Assembly (NCBI GenBank): GCA_964036315.1
Contig: OZ038478.1
Coordinates: forward strand, 147,005,758 to 147,069,757
DNA from: Acanthosepion esculentum
Lineage: Eukaryota; Mollusca; Cephalopoda; Sepiida; Sepiidae
DNA length: 64,000 nucleotides
Reading direction: 5' to 3'
The position numbers and the translations under genes were made by a program. Shown here one piece after another: positions 47,110-57,624 of the stretch; position 1 is the first letter of the stretch; each line of letters begins with the position of its first letter. The notes below the pieces were generated by a model, which did no database searches, had not been told where the DNA came from, and saw only the letters and a list, made by a program, of their open reading frames with translations.

Positions 47110-47640
47110 ATGGTGCTATAAAAAGAAAACAACGCATGTCAAGTCGGCATTTAATCTCCTACGAATTAGTCCCCTTCTGAAGTCGCACTCTTTATCCAGC
47201 GTTGTTTCCATTGATGAAAGCATTCCTGGAACTCATTTTGGGTAATAGCGGGCAGCTACCTAGCTGCATTCTCTTAACTCCCTCGAAGTCCTGAAATCTT
47301 GTCCCTTTCAAGTTCGATTTGATTTTTGAAGAGAAAAAGTCGCAGTGATGGAGACCTGGGGAATAATGGTGTCTGTCGAACCTGGGAAACATTGTGCTTG
47401 GCCCAAAACTGCTGCACAAGCCATGGTTACTGATTGAACATCTGTGGTGTGGTGAAAGGATCACACTCTGCACACTTTCCTTCCAAGCGCACTGCTATAA
47501 TGTACGGAAGAGAGCGAGAACGTTATAACTTAATGTGTATACCGAAAGTCTTCAAAGTCAGTCTGTGCCAGCCGGCTTCACTCTGCGTACTTCCGCTACC
47601 ATAGCAACAGTCCCGACAATTTTTCATCAGACCACGTATG
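47110..47640 (-). pseudogene. Mariner-family transposon remnant
   Basis: The minus strand carries the C-terminal end of a transposase: SLVQQF-like words, then HHYSPGLHHCDFFSSKIKSN and LKGTRFQDFEGVK (47355-47280; SPDLxPCDFF with D changed to G). After a frameshift it gives FQECFHQWKQRWIKSA (47235-47190). Upstream (minus strand 47640-47490) is a GC-richer block with GTCGGGACTGTTGCTATGGT and ACGTTCTCGCTCTCTTCCGT that may be the element's own 5' region. If so, most of the gene is deleted internally. Termini not established. Confidence 0.65.
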
Positions 47641-48085
47641 ATTTAATGAATTAATAAATTTATGAGATATTTATATGCTTTTGTAAATCCTGAAGCTAAT
47701 ATTTCACATTATGATGGTTGTCGAAATGGGCAATGTATAAATATTTTTTTAGCACTGAACAATTCAAGTAACTTGTTAATATATTGGCAGTCTTGACTTT
47801 TTATTTCAAAGTTACTATTATATTTTTAATTACTCATTTCAAACGATTAAGATTAAGACTTTCTCTCACATAATATCCGCCTCCAATATTATTTAACTAG
47901 TGAAACACAAAGGTTGCTAAATAATGCAATATTTTACTTTAACTGATACTTACAAATCCTCCGATTTAAAGCATGATTTTTACTCACCAGTAAATGTTTT
48001 TCACAAATGTTAAATTCATTTCAATTCTCCAAGTTATTAGTTTTTTTAAATATATAGAATTTATTCATGATCAAGAAACATTTTA
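47640..48085. other. Gene-free AT-rich stretch
   Basis: No gene or named repeat recognised. Confidence 0.5.
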
Positions 48086-48089
48086 TTTA

Positions 48090-48480
48090 AATTGATTGAT
48101 TGATTTGTCTTGTTATATCTTATCAATCATTTGCGGATTATTTAAAGCCAGAAAAAAATTCTTACCTAAGTAATTGTTTTTTGTTTAAATAATAATAGTT
48201 TAGTGATAGAAGTCTTACTAATTAAATCATAGCTGGGGGAGTAGTGGTGGATTCATACTATTTTTACACTTAAGTGAATATAATGAACCTAAGGGGAATT
48301 GGAATTTGCCTCTGTGATTAACAATTCCGAGCTATTATCCATTACACCACTCGCACATCCAAGCTTACAAAACCCGGTATTTCCAAGCGGTCACCCATCT
48401 AGGTAATGATTGGGCTCGAAGTACCTTAACTTCGTTGACCGTACGGGAAATCCTGTTTTAATGTGATGTGATCATAAGCC
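48090..48480 (-). mobile_element. Chimeric 5S rRNA-tRNA SINE, copy 2
   Basis: Minus strand: 5S-like module 48480-48361, with GAAGTTAAGGTACTTCGAGC, ATTACCTAGATGGGTGACCG and CTTGGAAATACCGGGTTTTG, the last very close to the conserved 3' end of animal 5S rRNA. Then the tRNA-like module (48360-48285) with GGTGTAATGGATAATAGC, a body, and the tail TTCTGGCTTTAAATAATCCG (48153-48134). The 5S part is better preserved than in copy 1. The SINE is 5S-tRNA-body-tail, about 390 bp. Confidence 0.85.
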
Positions 48481-48732
48481 ATATTGCGATTGTTGCTATT
48501 AAGTGGATGTTATTTACAGTAGGGAAAAATATTCCCTATATTAAAAAGCGAAATTTATTTTTGGAAAAAATTCAAACCCATCTTTACTTATATTAGATAA
48601 TCTTGAATAATCACTTGACTTTCCGAACACTCTAAAAATGCATTTATATCAGACGTTCAATTTTTTCTTTTTCTTTCTGTCATAAAACATCTTTTAACAA
48701 CTGCAACATCATAGAATATAAATGGTTTTGTG

Positions 48733-49325
48733 TATTATCACCGTACAGTGATATTCCTGATCTCATGATAACCCACACACACTGAATGAACTGTGGCTTT
48801 ATTATCACCGTTCGCTGATATTATTTTCAGTTTTTTACTGAATATCTAAAATATTTTATGGTTACTACTTATCAGTTACCGCTATAGGAAGTTGAAGATA
48901 TTTCATAAAAATACATTCATTTCATATTACAATTAAAAGGTATTTTATAAAAGGCTGTCTGTATTGTCACCATACACTGAACTTCTACGTAAATGTTTTC
49001 CTCGATGTTGCGTTGCTCGTAGAATAAGGAGAATCTGAAACTTATTCCACAGCGGTGGAATGGTGACTGGAAGTGCGATTGTTTGCAAAACACGCCCGCC
49101 GTTACTGTGTAGCCACTTTATTGGGTGTTTCAGTGATAAACAAAGTTCAGGAAATTATTCTTTCTATACTTTCCCCCCTTTCACCAGCTACCTCAAATAC
49201 TTCCAGTAGTTAACATTACTTTTAATACAACCCTCTCAATCCACCTTTACTACCCGCAGAACACTTAACCTATGTACGTACGGTGATGATAACGTAGGCT
49301 GTAATATTACTGTGCGGTGATAATA
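48733..49325. repeat. Cluster of palindromic TATCAC-N6-GTGATA motifs bounded by inverted ends
   Basis: TATTATCACCGTACAGTGATATT at 48733-48755 and its near inverse at 49303-49325 bound about 590 bp. Related motifs lie at 48800 (TATTATCACCGTTCGCTGAT), 48961 (TATTGTCACCATACACTGAA) and 49276 (ACGTACGGTGATGATAACG). Each motif is itself a near palindrome. A non-autonomous DNA transposon with subterminal repeats is the likeliest reading. GC-rich core at 49015-49130 with TTCCACAGCGGTGGAA. No protein. Confidence 0.65.
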
Positions 49326-49329
49326 GTCT

Positions 49330-51410
49330 CTCTCCCAAAAAATAGAAACTGAAAAAAATAAAAATCACCGTTTCCATATATTGAATGAAATTAGTTTTTA
49401 TAGTCGAAAATTTTCAAGTTCTACTCTTAGCCGCACTAAAAATGATCTTTTGCATGCGAAGTTTTTCAAGAGTTTTATGCAAAGTCTATGAAAATACGTG
49501 CTTTGAAACTTTACGAACAGAACAATTCACTATATTAGTGAAGCTAAAATTTCAGTGAAATCCTCGTCTCTCTGATTTGGGATTAAGCTAAGTTTACGGG
49601 TTAATTAATATGTGGGTTCATAATTGATGTTATTCTATAATATAATTCTGAATTACGATTGTGTAATTTCATTTGTCAAGAATAATAAGTATACAAGACT
49701 ATATATCTTTCACACATAAAATGATTTTTTATTCACGTCTGGAATTCGTCTGGCAGCGTCAGTGTGTATGGTTTTGTGTATTTTTCCTCGAACGTAGACC
49801 TGGCGTTGATGTGAGGGAGTCTGCCTTTTCTTTCTCTTCCTGTCATTGGTTCTCCCGCGTATGCACATCCGAAATTCAGCAGGACCAACCACTTGTTTAC
49901 ATGCCGGGGGTAGCCACTGACATCCAGTGAAGCTCGGTGTGTACCTGGTGACTATGAGGTACCTTTCCTGTCAACCATCTTATGTACCTGATCATTCTAA
50001 AGCTCTTGCATTTTTGGTGTCACTTAGGGTGATACACTAGTATATTGGGGTTACCACATATCAACTTCTCTTAGAACAACGAGACATTAAATTCGTTTCA
50101 CACTTCTGGCATTATACATATACTACTCTTTAAATATCTGGAGTTTTGTGTAACCCGACATGGTGGTCGATCAAGCTGGCTTTAGGATGTTCCCACGTAG
50201 ATCAACCAATAACAAGAAATTGTATAAGCGCCCATATGAGAAAAAAATCTCTAAATCAACGCGAAAAAACTTATTTTCGAAGAAGACCCCCACTTTTGCT
50301 AAGTGCCATTCTTTTTTATTGTATTTCTATCAGATTGATTTCATATATTTCTCTCTCCAAATTGTATTACAAGAATTATTATTTATTTCGTAACTCTTTT
50401 TCCCACACTCATCTCGGTAAAGAAAGAAATCATATTGCACTAATAATGATATCAATATTATGATCGACGTCACCACATCAATATTAATCATTATTAATAA
50501 TAATTTTCATCTTTGGCTTTTGATACTTTTTTCTCTACAGTAATGAACTTCGCATTTTCTTTTCCAATTAAAGAAATTGATTAAGCAATGTGAATCAAAT
50601 ATTTATTGTTTCTTTTACGATTTTTCTATAATCTTCCTGCATTTCTTTTTCACTGTCGCTCTCACTCTCGCTATCACACTTTTTTATACTTTATATTAAT
50701 AGTTTTATTTATTACTTCGTTGAAGGTTTTAGTTAAATCATTCTCAAAGTAGTATTTCCGTCAAAAAGTATTTCGTCTTAGGCGAATTTGTTATGGAACT
50801 TTTGTATTTTTCTCAAACACAACTTCCCCCGTTTTCCGTTTCATATTTGATGTTCCATCTTCGACGGCATCTTCGCCTCTTTCAGCTAATTTCCAAAGAA
50901 TATTTATTGAATTATGCATGCGTCCATTCGCTGATTTAAATTCTTTGTTACATTCAATTGATCTAAATTAGATTTTCGTCTTTCTTTCCTGTTGCAAGAT
51001 ACTACTTTACATTTATTCTTTTTTGCCCAACTAAATCAAATATATAAAAATTGTTTTAAAAAATCGGAAATTAAAGGTAATGAAACGAAAAGCGGGTTGC
51101 TGGTATTTAAGAAAACTATAAAATTCGACAATGGCCTTTGAGATGCTTATGTATTATCCTGCAGTGATGTTCGAACCAACTTAAAAACTGAGATTTTGAA
51201 AGCTGATTTTCAAAGGAATGTAGGAGGTACTCGTCCTTTGGGAGATTAGTACAAAACTCTCCATCTTATTTATTCTCCCTATGCGATCATCATTTAGCAT
51301 TTTACCAGGTGGATGGAAACCGATTAAGGACTCTGTCACAGGAAAGAAATGGTTACATATTTCCCACCCATGCAAGAGATCGAGCTTCGAACGAATTCAA
51401 GATTATTATT
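49330..51410. other. Gene-free stretch with an inverted pair of ~110-bp related blocks
   Basis: Reading minus from 49892 and plus from 50160 gives similar sequences: ATGGTTGGTCCTGCTGAATT and ATGGTGGTCGATCAAGCTGG, both continuing ...CGGATG(T)...AACCAATRACA. They diverge from a 270-bp spacer. Their translations also resemble each other by descent, but neither is long enough to be called a gene. A (CT)-rich patch lies at 50650-50690. Confidence 0.45.
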
Positions 51411-51414
51411 TTTT

Positions 51415-51776
51415 ATTTTTACTGAGCTGTTATATAATATCAGTCCTTCTATAGGGTAGTGAATACTAGACAATTTCCTCACAGATTAAGAAGAGACTTG
51501 AAACAACACAAAATGTGGTTTTACAGAAGGATGCTGAGAATATCAAGCAAATGAGCAACGATGAAGTTTTAGACAAAATGGAAACAAAATGGCTACTTAT
51601 ACTTAACATCAGAAAGATACAGTTAAAATTTCTCGAGCATGTAATGAAAAAAGAAGGCTTGGAAAATTTACCACCTACATTACATAGTAAAGGCAAGAGT
51701 AACAGAAAAAAACAACGTATAACCTACCTCGCGAGCATGAGTAAATGGATTCCGGATCAAAGTTTAGGAGAGATAA
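51415..51776 (+). pseudogene. RTE-type LINE C-terminal fragment, interrupted by gypsy insertion
   Basis: The plus strand reads LLSCYIISVLL, SEYWTISSQIKKRLETTQN, a frameshift, SNDEVLDKMETKWLLILNIR, KIQLKFLEHVMKKEGLENLP, then RITYLASMSKWIPDQSLGEI, and stops being LINE-like exactly at the gypsy LTR (51777). The usual next block (LLRATxxRKxWRxMI) is absent here and I do not find it beyond the other LTR at 53735, so the 3' part is lost or decayed. Confidence 0.8.
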
Positions 51777-52070
51777 TGTTGTGGATTCCGGGAATGGAAT
51801 CCTGTACAAATAATAAACAACGCCAGTAATTGAGATTGAAAAATAAGTTTATTAAACGTAAGAATACAGACTTGAAGTGAAGATTAGTAGTCCAGGAATG
51901 CGGGTTAGTAGAAAGTATATGTGCAAGTCTCTGTAAGTGAAGCCGTGATTATCTCTCACTCTGGACTCTCGTATAACTCACTGTGAACACTCTGTGTACT
52001 GTCTCCGTATCTCTCACCCTGACTCAACGTATCTCAACCTGCAGGTATTCTCTCTGTGAGTATTGTTACA
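51777..52070 (-). mobile_element. 3' LTR of the internally deleted gypsy element
   Basis: 294 bp. The minus strand starts TGTAACAATACTCACAGAGA and ends CCACAACA (TG...CA). It matches 53414-53734 almost throughout. It abuts the truncated RT coding sequence directly, so polypurine tract, RNase H and integrase are gone. Confidence 0.85.
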
Positions 52071-53260
52071 TAACATTTTTGTACTTTCTTCTTCTACTGG
52101 AATCTGAAGATAAGCTTCACTTAAATCAATCTTAGAAAATACCTTACCACCGTTAAGCTTGGTAAATATTTCCTCCGGGCTTGGCAATGGGTAGTGATAA
52201 TCCTTGATAGCCTTGTTTAACCCAGTCGAGAAATCTGCGCAAACACGGGTTTCTCCGGATTTTCTCTTTACGTAGACCACTGGTGCCGCCCATTCACTGA
52301 ATTCGATTTGTGAAAGATTCCAGTTTGTACCAATCTGTCTAACTCCTTGTCAATTTTTTCTATGGTTGTGAAAGGCACGTTTCGCTTTTTCTTGAATACT
52401 GGCTGAACGTTTTCCTTTAGTTAAATTTTAGCTGCAACCTTATTACATCGTCCCAAACCGCTCGAGAATACTTCTGGAAATTGACTGTGTAGTTCTTCTT
52501 TTAATTTTGTAGCTTCTGACGGCTCGTACTCTATTTTCTTAAAAAGGAACTAATGGGTAAATCCCATACGTCAAATTTTTGCATCCAGTCTGTGCCCACC
52601 AAATTTTCTGTGTCTTTCATTACAAATATCTTTAATTTTTTCGTTTTTCCATGGAATTTTACGTTTAGAATTACTTCTCCTTCAAAATTGATACGCTTCT
52701 CTGTAACAGACTTGGCTATTTTCTTTCTGTGTATGCATCATGGTCGGTCTATTTAGCTTCCTCCATGTTTGTAAATTAATTATAGTTAGATCCGATCCTG
52801 AGTCTAACTGTAATTTTACCCTCTTATTAAAGATCTCGAGTTCCACGTATTTTCTTGTGTTTAGTTTTTCTTCGTAGTCCATTCTCGTAGTTCTTACCCT
52901 ACTCGTGTGTTTTTTGTTTCTGCATTGAGATGCCTTATGTCCCATTTTTCCACAAGCTAAACAGTTTTTGTATTTAAATCGACAGTCTTTATTCCAGTGG
53001 AATCCACCACATCTGTAACATGCAGATGGGCGGGGGGCTTATATTTGCTGTGATCTCTGTCATTAATCGCCTTATACCTTGTAATTTTTTCATTATCATA
53101 AAATTTTTGTTTTTCTTTCGGGGGTGGTGGTGGTGAAAAACGTAACTTTTTGTTTAACTTGAGTATGTGTGCTACTCCCGATTCCTCGATATCCTTAGAG
53201 TCTTTTCTTATGCTCAAGCATTTTTGGTAACCTTCTGACAATTATTGTAGCGTTAATCCA
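52071..53260 (-). pseudogene. Gypsy gag-protease-RT remnant between two LTRs
   Basis: Minus strand. Gag end EKITRYKAINDRDHSKYKPP (53110-53050). Two zinc knuckles in a shifted frame, CYRCGGFHWNKDC and CLACGKMGHKASQC (53020-52920). Protease LQLDSGSDLTII (52820-52785, catalytic DSG kept). A linker region with VFKKKRNVPFTTIEKIDKEL (52400-52345). RT start VYVKRKSGETRVCADFSTGL, YHYPLPSPEEIF and GKVFSKIDLSEAYLQIPVEE (52280-52090). The protein is cut at the LTR about 15 residues later, before the YxDD motif. Frameshifts at about 53040, 52680 and 52290. A dead element: gag and a third of pol remain. Confidence 0.88.
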
Positions 53261-53413
53261 GGCTCGTTTTGAAGCTTCGTGCGCATTCTTTTTCGCATTT
53301 CACTGTCCTTGGCTGAGGCTAATCCCTGTACGAAATTCTATTCGTCGTCAAGTTGTTGTGTTGACGAGAGAGAATTTTTTTTTCGTGTGGGTCCAAAATA
53401 TTCGTCGCCAAGT

Positions 53414-53734
53414 TGTTGTGGATTGCGGGAATGGAATCCTGCACAAATAATAAACAACGCTAGTAACTGAGATAAATAAATGTATTAAACGTAAGAATAC
53501 AGACTTGAAGTGAAGATTAGTAGTCCAGGAATGCGGGTTAGTAGAAAGTATATGTACAAGTCTCTGTAAGTGAAGCCGTAATTATCTCTCTCTCTCTCTC
53601 TCTCTGGACTCTCGTATAACTCTCTGTGAACACCCTGTGTACTGTCTCCGTATCTCTCACCCTGACTCAACGTATCTCAACCCTGACTCAACGTATCTCC
53701 ACCTGCAGGTATTCTCTCTGTCAGTATAAGTATA
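53414..53734 (-). mobile_element. 5' LTR of the internally deleted gypsy element
   Basis: Match to 51777-52070 with two expansions: a (CT)n run at 53587-53604 and a 21-bp tandem duplication around CCCTGACTCAACGTATCTC (53660-53700). On the minus strand it ends CCACAACA and is followed by ACTTGGCGACGAATATT, a primer-binding-site-like sequence. A second ATTCGTCGTCAAGTTGTTGTG at 53340-53361 suggests a small duplication around the junction. The outermost bases have diverged from TGTAACA. Confidence 0.85.
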
Positions 53735-54070
53735 CTTTGGACGAGTCCATCTTGTATAAATGGGGTCGGCCCCACAACAGATAATATAAAGACAAAATTT
53801 ATTAAGAGTCATAAAGGACAGGAAATTGTGAAGAACATTCTGAAGGGACGCGACACGTAAAAGAAAAATCATTTCCTGATGATGATTATTAAATCAGGGA
53901 ACATGTAATTATTTCAAGTAGAAAAAACAAAAATCCCATCCTTGTCCCCATTCACAGCACACATATTTAAACTAACGATGTACTCAGCTAATCTTAACGG
54001 ATCATCTGTCACTAGTGCTTTAGATAATTGAAAACGATGAATTCTCTGATTAGTACTTTTTCTCTGTTGT
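53735..54070. other. Gene-free stretch
   Basis: No gene recognised; AT-rich. Confidence 0.5.
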
Positions 54071-54073
54071 ACA

Positions 54074-54300
54074 GGGTGAGCAGAAATATTTCCCATATTT
54101 TAAATGTTGTCAAAATGACCAAGTTAATTGATATTTAAAAAACACTGTTGTTTAATACAAGAACTATAGTTTTCATTCATTTAGTTTTCAAAAAGACAAC
54201 ATCCAAATGGTAGCCTCTATTCGCCATACACTGTTATAGATGATTTCTAAAGTTTCCCATCACCCAGAAGTTTGAGACCTTTCATGCTTTTCAGATGGGT
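54074..54300 (-). mobile_element. Terminus of a mariner-like transposon
   Basis: TA followed by CAGGGTGAGCAGAAATATTT at 54074 has the typical mariner-type end (CAGGGTG after TA). Reading the minus strand toward it, VYGE-type words and a short open stretch starting MANRGYHLDVVFLK could be the transposase C-terminus. The partner terminus was not found, so only one end survives. Confidence 0.5.
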
Positions 54301-55040
54301 TTCTTTTAAGTGTTGAACCCGTGGCCCTGAAATTTTCAACCAATAGTAGTATCGGTTTTCTATCAGTAACAGACAGCTTTTACTGCTCATTTCATGTTAT
54401 GTCGGAATTATGCTGTGTTTTTTCCTTCTCCTGGTATGTCAGGACGGCCTCGCAGTATATATTAAATAAATCTGGTGAGGAGTCATATCATTGAGTGAAA
54501 GAGCAGAAAAATATTTTAGAAGAATCCGGAAACCCAATCCTAAACAAGAAACAAGGGATAAAACTATAAAACCTATTTAAAAAATCGAGGAAGGAATTTG
54601 AACTGGACGATAGGCGAACCTATCTTACCCTATTAACTCCTGTTGCAAATACAGATTCACCAGTTTTGAAAAAAAAAGTTTTAAGAGCAAACGCAAGGTA
54701 TGCACCGGTGCAAGCCATGTCAATTGAAATAAATGATAACATGTTAGCTAGTTGAAGACATCATTGCCAGTTGCCTAAATTCACTAGCATCACACATGTA
54801 GCTTTAAAATGCAGAAGTTACATCTGCCTCACACTGTATTTGATGGGAATTTTTTGTGCCGATTAACGTATAAAAGAAAAGAAGTGGCGTAACCCTTGTT
54901 ATCGTTTACTGCTTTCATATGAGGTTAACTGAGCACTATGAGTTGCTCATGCCCAGTCCATTATTCAGCTTTTCTTTTTATTTTAGACTAATTCACTCGT
55001 AAATTGATTTTTGATCATCATAAATGTTCCATGGTTGTAG
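54300..55040. other. Gene-free stretch
   Basis: Possible decayed mariner interior (a SGRPRSIY-like phrase near 54440, resembling the linker after the HTH domain). No clear gene. Confidence 0.4.
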
Positions 55041-55300
55041 TTTTATGCTAGATCCATTTGTGCGTAGACCCACTTCACTCCACTTTGGAGTATAGGGGTC
55101 TCATCCTCACCAGGCTAGGCGTTATTACTCTGATTTTATAGAAATTGGGTTTTTAAAGGGTGGAGTTGTTAGTCCCGCCTCTCAGAGATAATCTAGGCTT
55201 ACGGCTACAAAAAGAATATTACAATCTAACATATTTTCTGGTTTAAATAGCATTCAAAAGGTTGATAACGCGTATAAAATGAACCAATCAACCAAAAAGA
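55040..55300 (+). mobile_element. SINE-like repeat with shared tail
   Basis: Tail TTTTCTGGTTTAAATAGCAT plus AGGTTGATAACGCG and ACCAATCAACC at 55229-55290 matches the SINE tails at 38420, 46535 and 48150. The body includes CATCCTCACCAGGCTAGGCG, also seen near 7578. The tRNA head is not recognisable. Confidence 0.55.
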
Positions 55301-55379
55301 TAATCTCTAAAAAATAAATATTGTGGCGCACATTGCCATTATTAGTGGAAAATATTGTAGATCATTGAACTGGGCCAGT

Positions 55380-55920
55380 GGTCGATTGAGTAGAACGTTA
55401 CTGTTCCAGCAGTGGGACTGGAATTCGAATTTCATGAGCATGCTGATTTCAAAACGGGTCCCAAGAATGCTGAAGATGTAATCGTGATAGTCTACCTAGA
55501 AAAGTGAAAACTATTAATGTACCGTACTCTGCATCAGTTTTAAGACAACTGAAGGACGAAATCATATCGAAACGCAGAGAGAAGCTGAGGAGAGACGTGT
55601 CTTTCCCCCAGGATAACACGCCAGTTAACACAGTTTGTTGCATCTAAAGCAGCCAACTGTTACTTTGAATTGCTACCCTATCCTTTTTACCAGGCTTAAC
55701 TCCATCTGACTTCTTCCTGCTTTCTAAATTCAAATCCCACATGCGTGGTCGGAATTTTGGAAACAATGAGATCATACGTGCTGTGGAGAATTTTTACAAG
55801 GACCAGGACTTCACCTTCGTCTGTAATGGGATTGCAATGTTTAAGCATCTTTAGACCAAGTGCATAGATATCAAGTAGGGTTATATTGAAAAATAGTGAA
55901 AAACTGTCATGTTTCTCCAA
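55380..55920 (+). pseudogene. Mariner transposase C-terminal remnant
   Basis: Plus strand: LRQLKDEIISKRREKLRRDV, SFPQDNTPVNT (second catalytic region; QDNAPxH is usual, so the histidine is lost), then after a frame break LTPSDFFLLSKFKSHMRGRN, FGNNEIIRAVENFYKDQDFT, FVCNGIAMFKHL and TKCIDIK. This is the C-terminal half of a SETMAR/Mos1-type mariner transposase. The DD34D aspartate in SDFF is kept. Two stops near 55650 and 55855; inactive. It stops near 55920 with no visible TIR. Confidence 0.85.
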
Positions 55921-55924
55921 ATCA

Positions 55925-56455
55925 GTCTGGGTGCGATAGAGAACTTCGTAAATATAGATCTTGGTTCACTTTTTTCCTCAGTGAACGTATTGATTTTGTA
56001 GTATAAATAAAAAGTAAAAGAAAATTATATAAAAGATTTTAAAATATACAGAAACGATGAGTGATGGAGAAATCAAAAGCCGATGTTAAATGATAACTAA
56101 CTCTAATTAATCTAACAAAACATTTATTTTAATTATGTTTTATGGCCATTACAAAGAAGCGAGCGTCAAGGTGAGATTTAAACGAAAATTGGTTGATAGG
56201 AAAATAAATTCCCACTCAAATCTGTTCCCATTGACAGCTACCGTAGAAACCGGAACAACGCTTCGTTCGAGACTCAGTTTCCTGCACACCGTAACATTAC
56301 TATCGTTCTTTCTTTGGAACATGGCTATAACCTTCACTAGTCTCAAAGAACAATCTGCCCCTGAAAAAAAAAGTCAGATCTTTTTCTTTCATTGGTCTCG
56401 GCCAAGAAACCGAGATCTCTTGCTTGTGGTAACGCATGCGCTGTGTTACTTCAAT
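55925..56455. other. Stretch between mariner and gypsy remnants
   Basis: No gene. From 56140 to 56450 the composition becomes GC-richer and, as it lies downstream (minus strand) of a gypsy integrase end, it may be the LTR of that element. The minus frame 56149-56346 has no recognisable features. Confidence 0.4.
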
Positions 56456-56457
56456 AT

Positions 56458-56900
56458 TCATTTTCCGAAGTTTGCCTTCTTTTGTTTTAGCGAGGTATGT
56501 CTACACCCTCCCGATCTCATTATCACAAATAGTGCAACCGGAGACGTGTCTCTTCGAAGTTTTACAGGTGGACTGTCATCTGAAGTTTCAATGATCGCGT
56601 CGGCATCCGCTGGTACACTGCTGATGTCGGAGCCATCAGTTTGGGGACCCAACCCCAAATAAATAAACCGCTCGCTCTCTTCTGTGTCGCTTTCATCGCT
56701 CGACGATGGATATGAACTTGAAAATGGCCGCAGGTTTTTAAAATGGCGAGGTATCCCATCAATCCGCACCGACTGCGGGCTGACAACTTCGGTTACGCGC
56801 CCGGTCCCAGACGACGTCTCCTTCTTCATATCCTCCTCCCGTCATCTGTGGTTCAGATGAGGGGTTCGCTTACTCGGACATGCTACTTATGCAGCCAGTG
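56458..56900 (-). pseudogene. Ty3/gypsy integrase C-terminal fragment
   Basis: Minus strand from about 56815: GTGRVTEVVSPQSVRIDGIP then RHFKNLRPF, an acidic Ser/Asp-rich stretch (SSDESDTEESE, then DADAIIETSDDSPP) and KLRRDTSPVAL. The GxGxVxxVxSPxSVxVDGxxRHxxxLRP block is the usual end of integrases in invertebrate gypsy elements. Just upstream (56865-56815), in the next frame, is GGGYEEGDVVWDRARNR, so a frameshift splits the domain. No catalytic core; only this tail remains. Confidence 0.75.
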
Positions 56901-56944
56901 CCGTGGAAGTCGAGATGTCATATTTTGTGTTGTGGTAGGATCCA

Positions 56945-57049
56945 CCTAATCTGCATAGGTGACTACCAACTATATAAATAGTGGTTGGTACCGGAAGACG
57001 AGGAAGAGGAATCACTCGGTCTCTACGCGGCCCCAGGGCTGAGATCAAG
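56945..57049 (+). promoter_or_regulatory. TATA-like site upstream of LINE copy B monomers
   Basis: TATATAAATA at 56971-56980 sits inside an imperfect inverted repeat ACCAACTAT...ATAGTGGTTGGT. It lies 70 bp before the first monomer. Whether it belongs to the LINE 5' end or the older flank is unknown. Confidence 0.35.
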
Positions 57050-57624
57050 GTGTAGTATCTATTCGCGGATTGCTCACTGAATGATCGCCTATGGGGCCGG
57101 GATTCTTCTTCCGATGCAGGCCGGCGGCGGGGATTCGTCCCTGCGCTGGTGGTATCGTGGCTGCGTCTGACTAGCTATGACCAGCTTGGACAAGCTATGA
57201 CCAGCCAAGACCAGCTATGACTAGCTAAAGCCAAAGCACTGCGACCCGGGTGAAAACTCGGGTCCATTTCCCCTCCCCTTCCCACGTTAAACTCCGACCT
57301 TGTGTCACAACCTGGCCCTGTGGGAGGTCAAGTAAATCCCGTGTAGTATCTGTTCGCAGATTACTCACTGAATGATCGCCTATGGGGCCGGGATTCCTTC
57401 TCCGATACAGGCCGGCGGCAGGGATTCGTCCCTGCGCTGGTAGTATCGTGGCTACGTCTGACTAGCTATGACCAGCTTGGACAAGCTATGACCAGCCAAG
57501 ACCAGCTATGACTAGCTAAAGCCAAAGCACTGCGACCAGGGTGAAAACTCGTGTCCATTCCCCTTCCCACGTTAAACTCCGACCTTGTGTCACAACCTGG
57601 CCCTGTGGGAGGTCAAGTGAATCT
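57050..57624 (+). repeat. Two tandem ~290-bp 5' monomers of LINE copy B
   Basis: GTGTAGTATCT(A/G)TTCGC starts the units at 57050 and 57341 (period 291, with a 6-bp deletion late in unit 2). Identity is about 95%. Each contains CAGGCCGGCGGC(G/A)GGGATTC, a run of short imperfect AGCTATGACCAGC repeats, and GTGTCACAACCTGGCCCTGT. Tandem GC-rich units upstream of a LINE ORF1 are like the promoter monomers of mouse L1. The second unit is followed by the T-rich leader. Confidence 0.9.

Noticed and set aside
49673..49930. Short frames on both strands at 49.7-49.9 kb
   Set aside because: They cover one arm of the inverted repeat pair; no protein family is recognisable.
56135..56662. 175-residue plus-strand frame
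   Set aside because: It is antisense to the gypsy integrase end and has no recognisable domain.
57050..57624. CRISPR-like or satellite array
   Set aside because: Only two long, nearly identical units with no spacers, directly upstream of a LINE; the setting is a eukaryotic genome.
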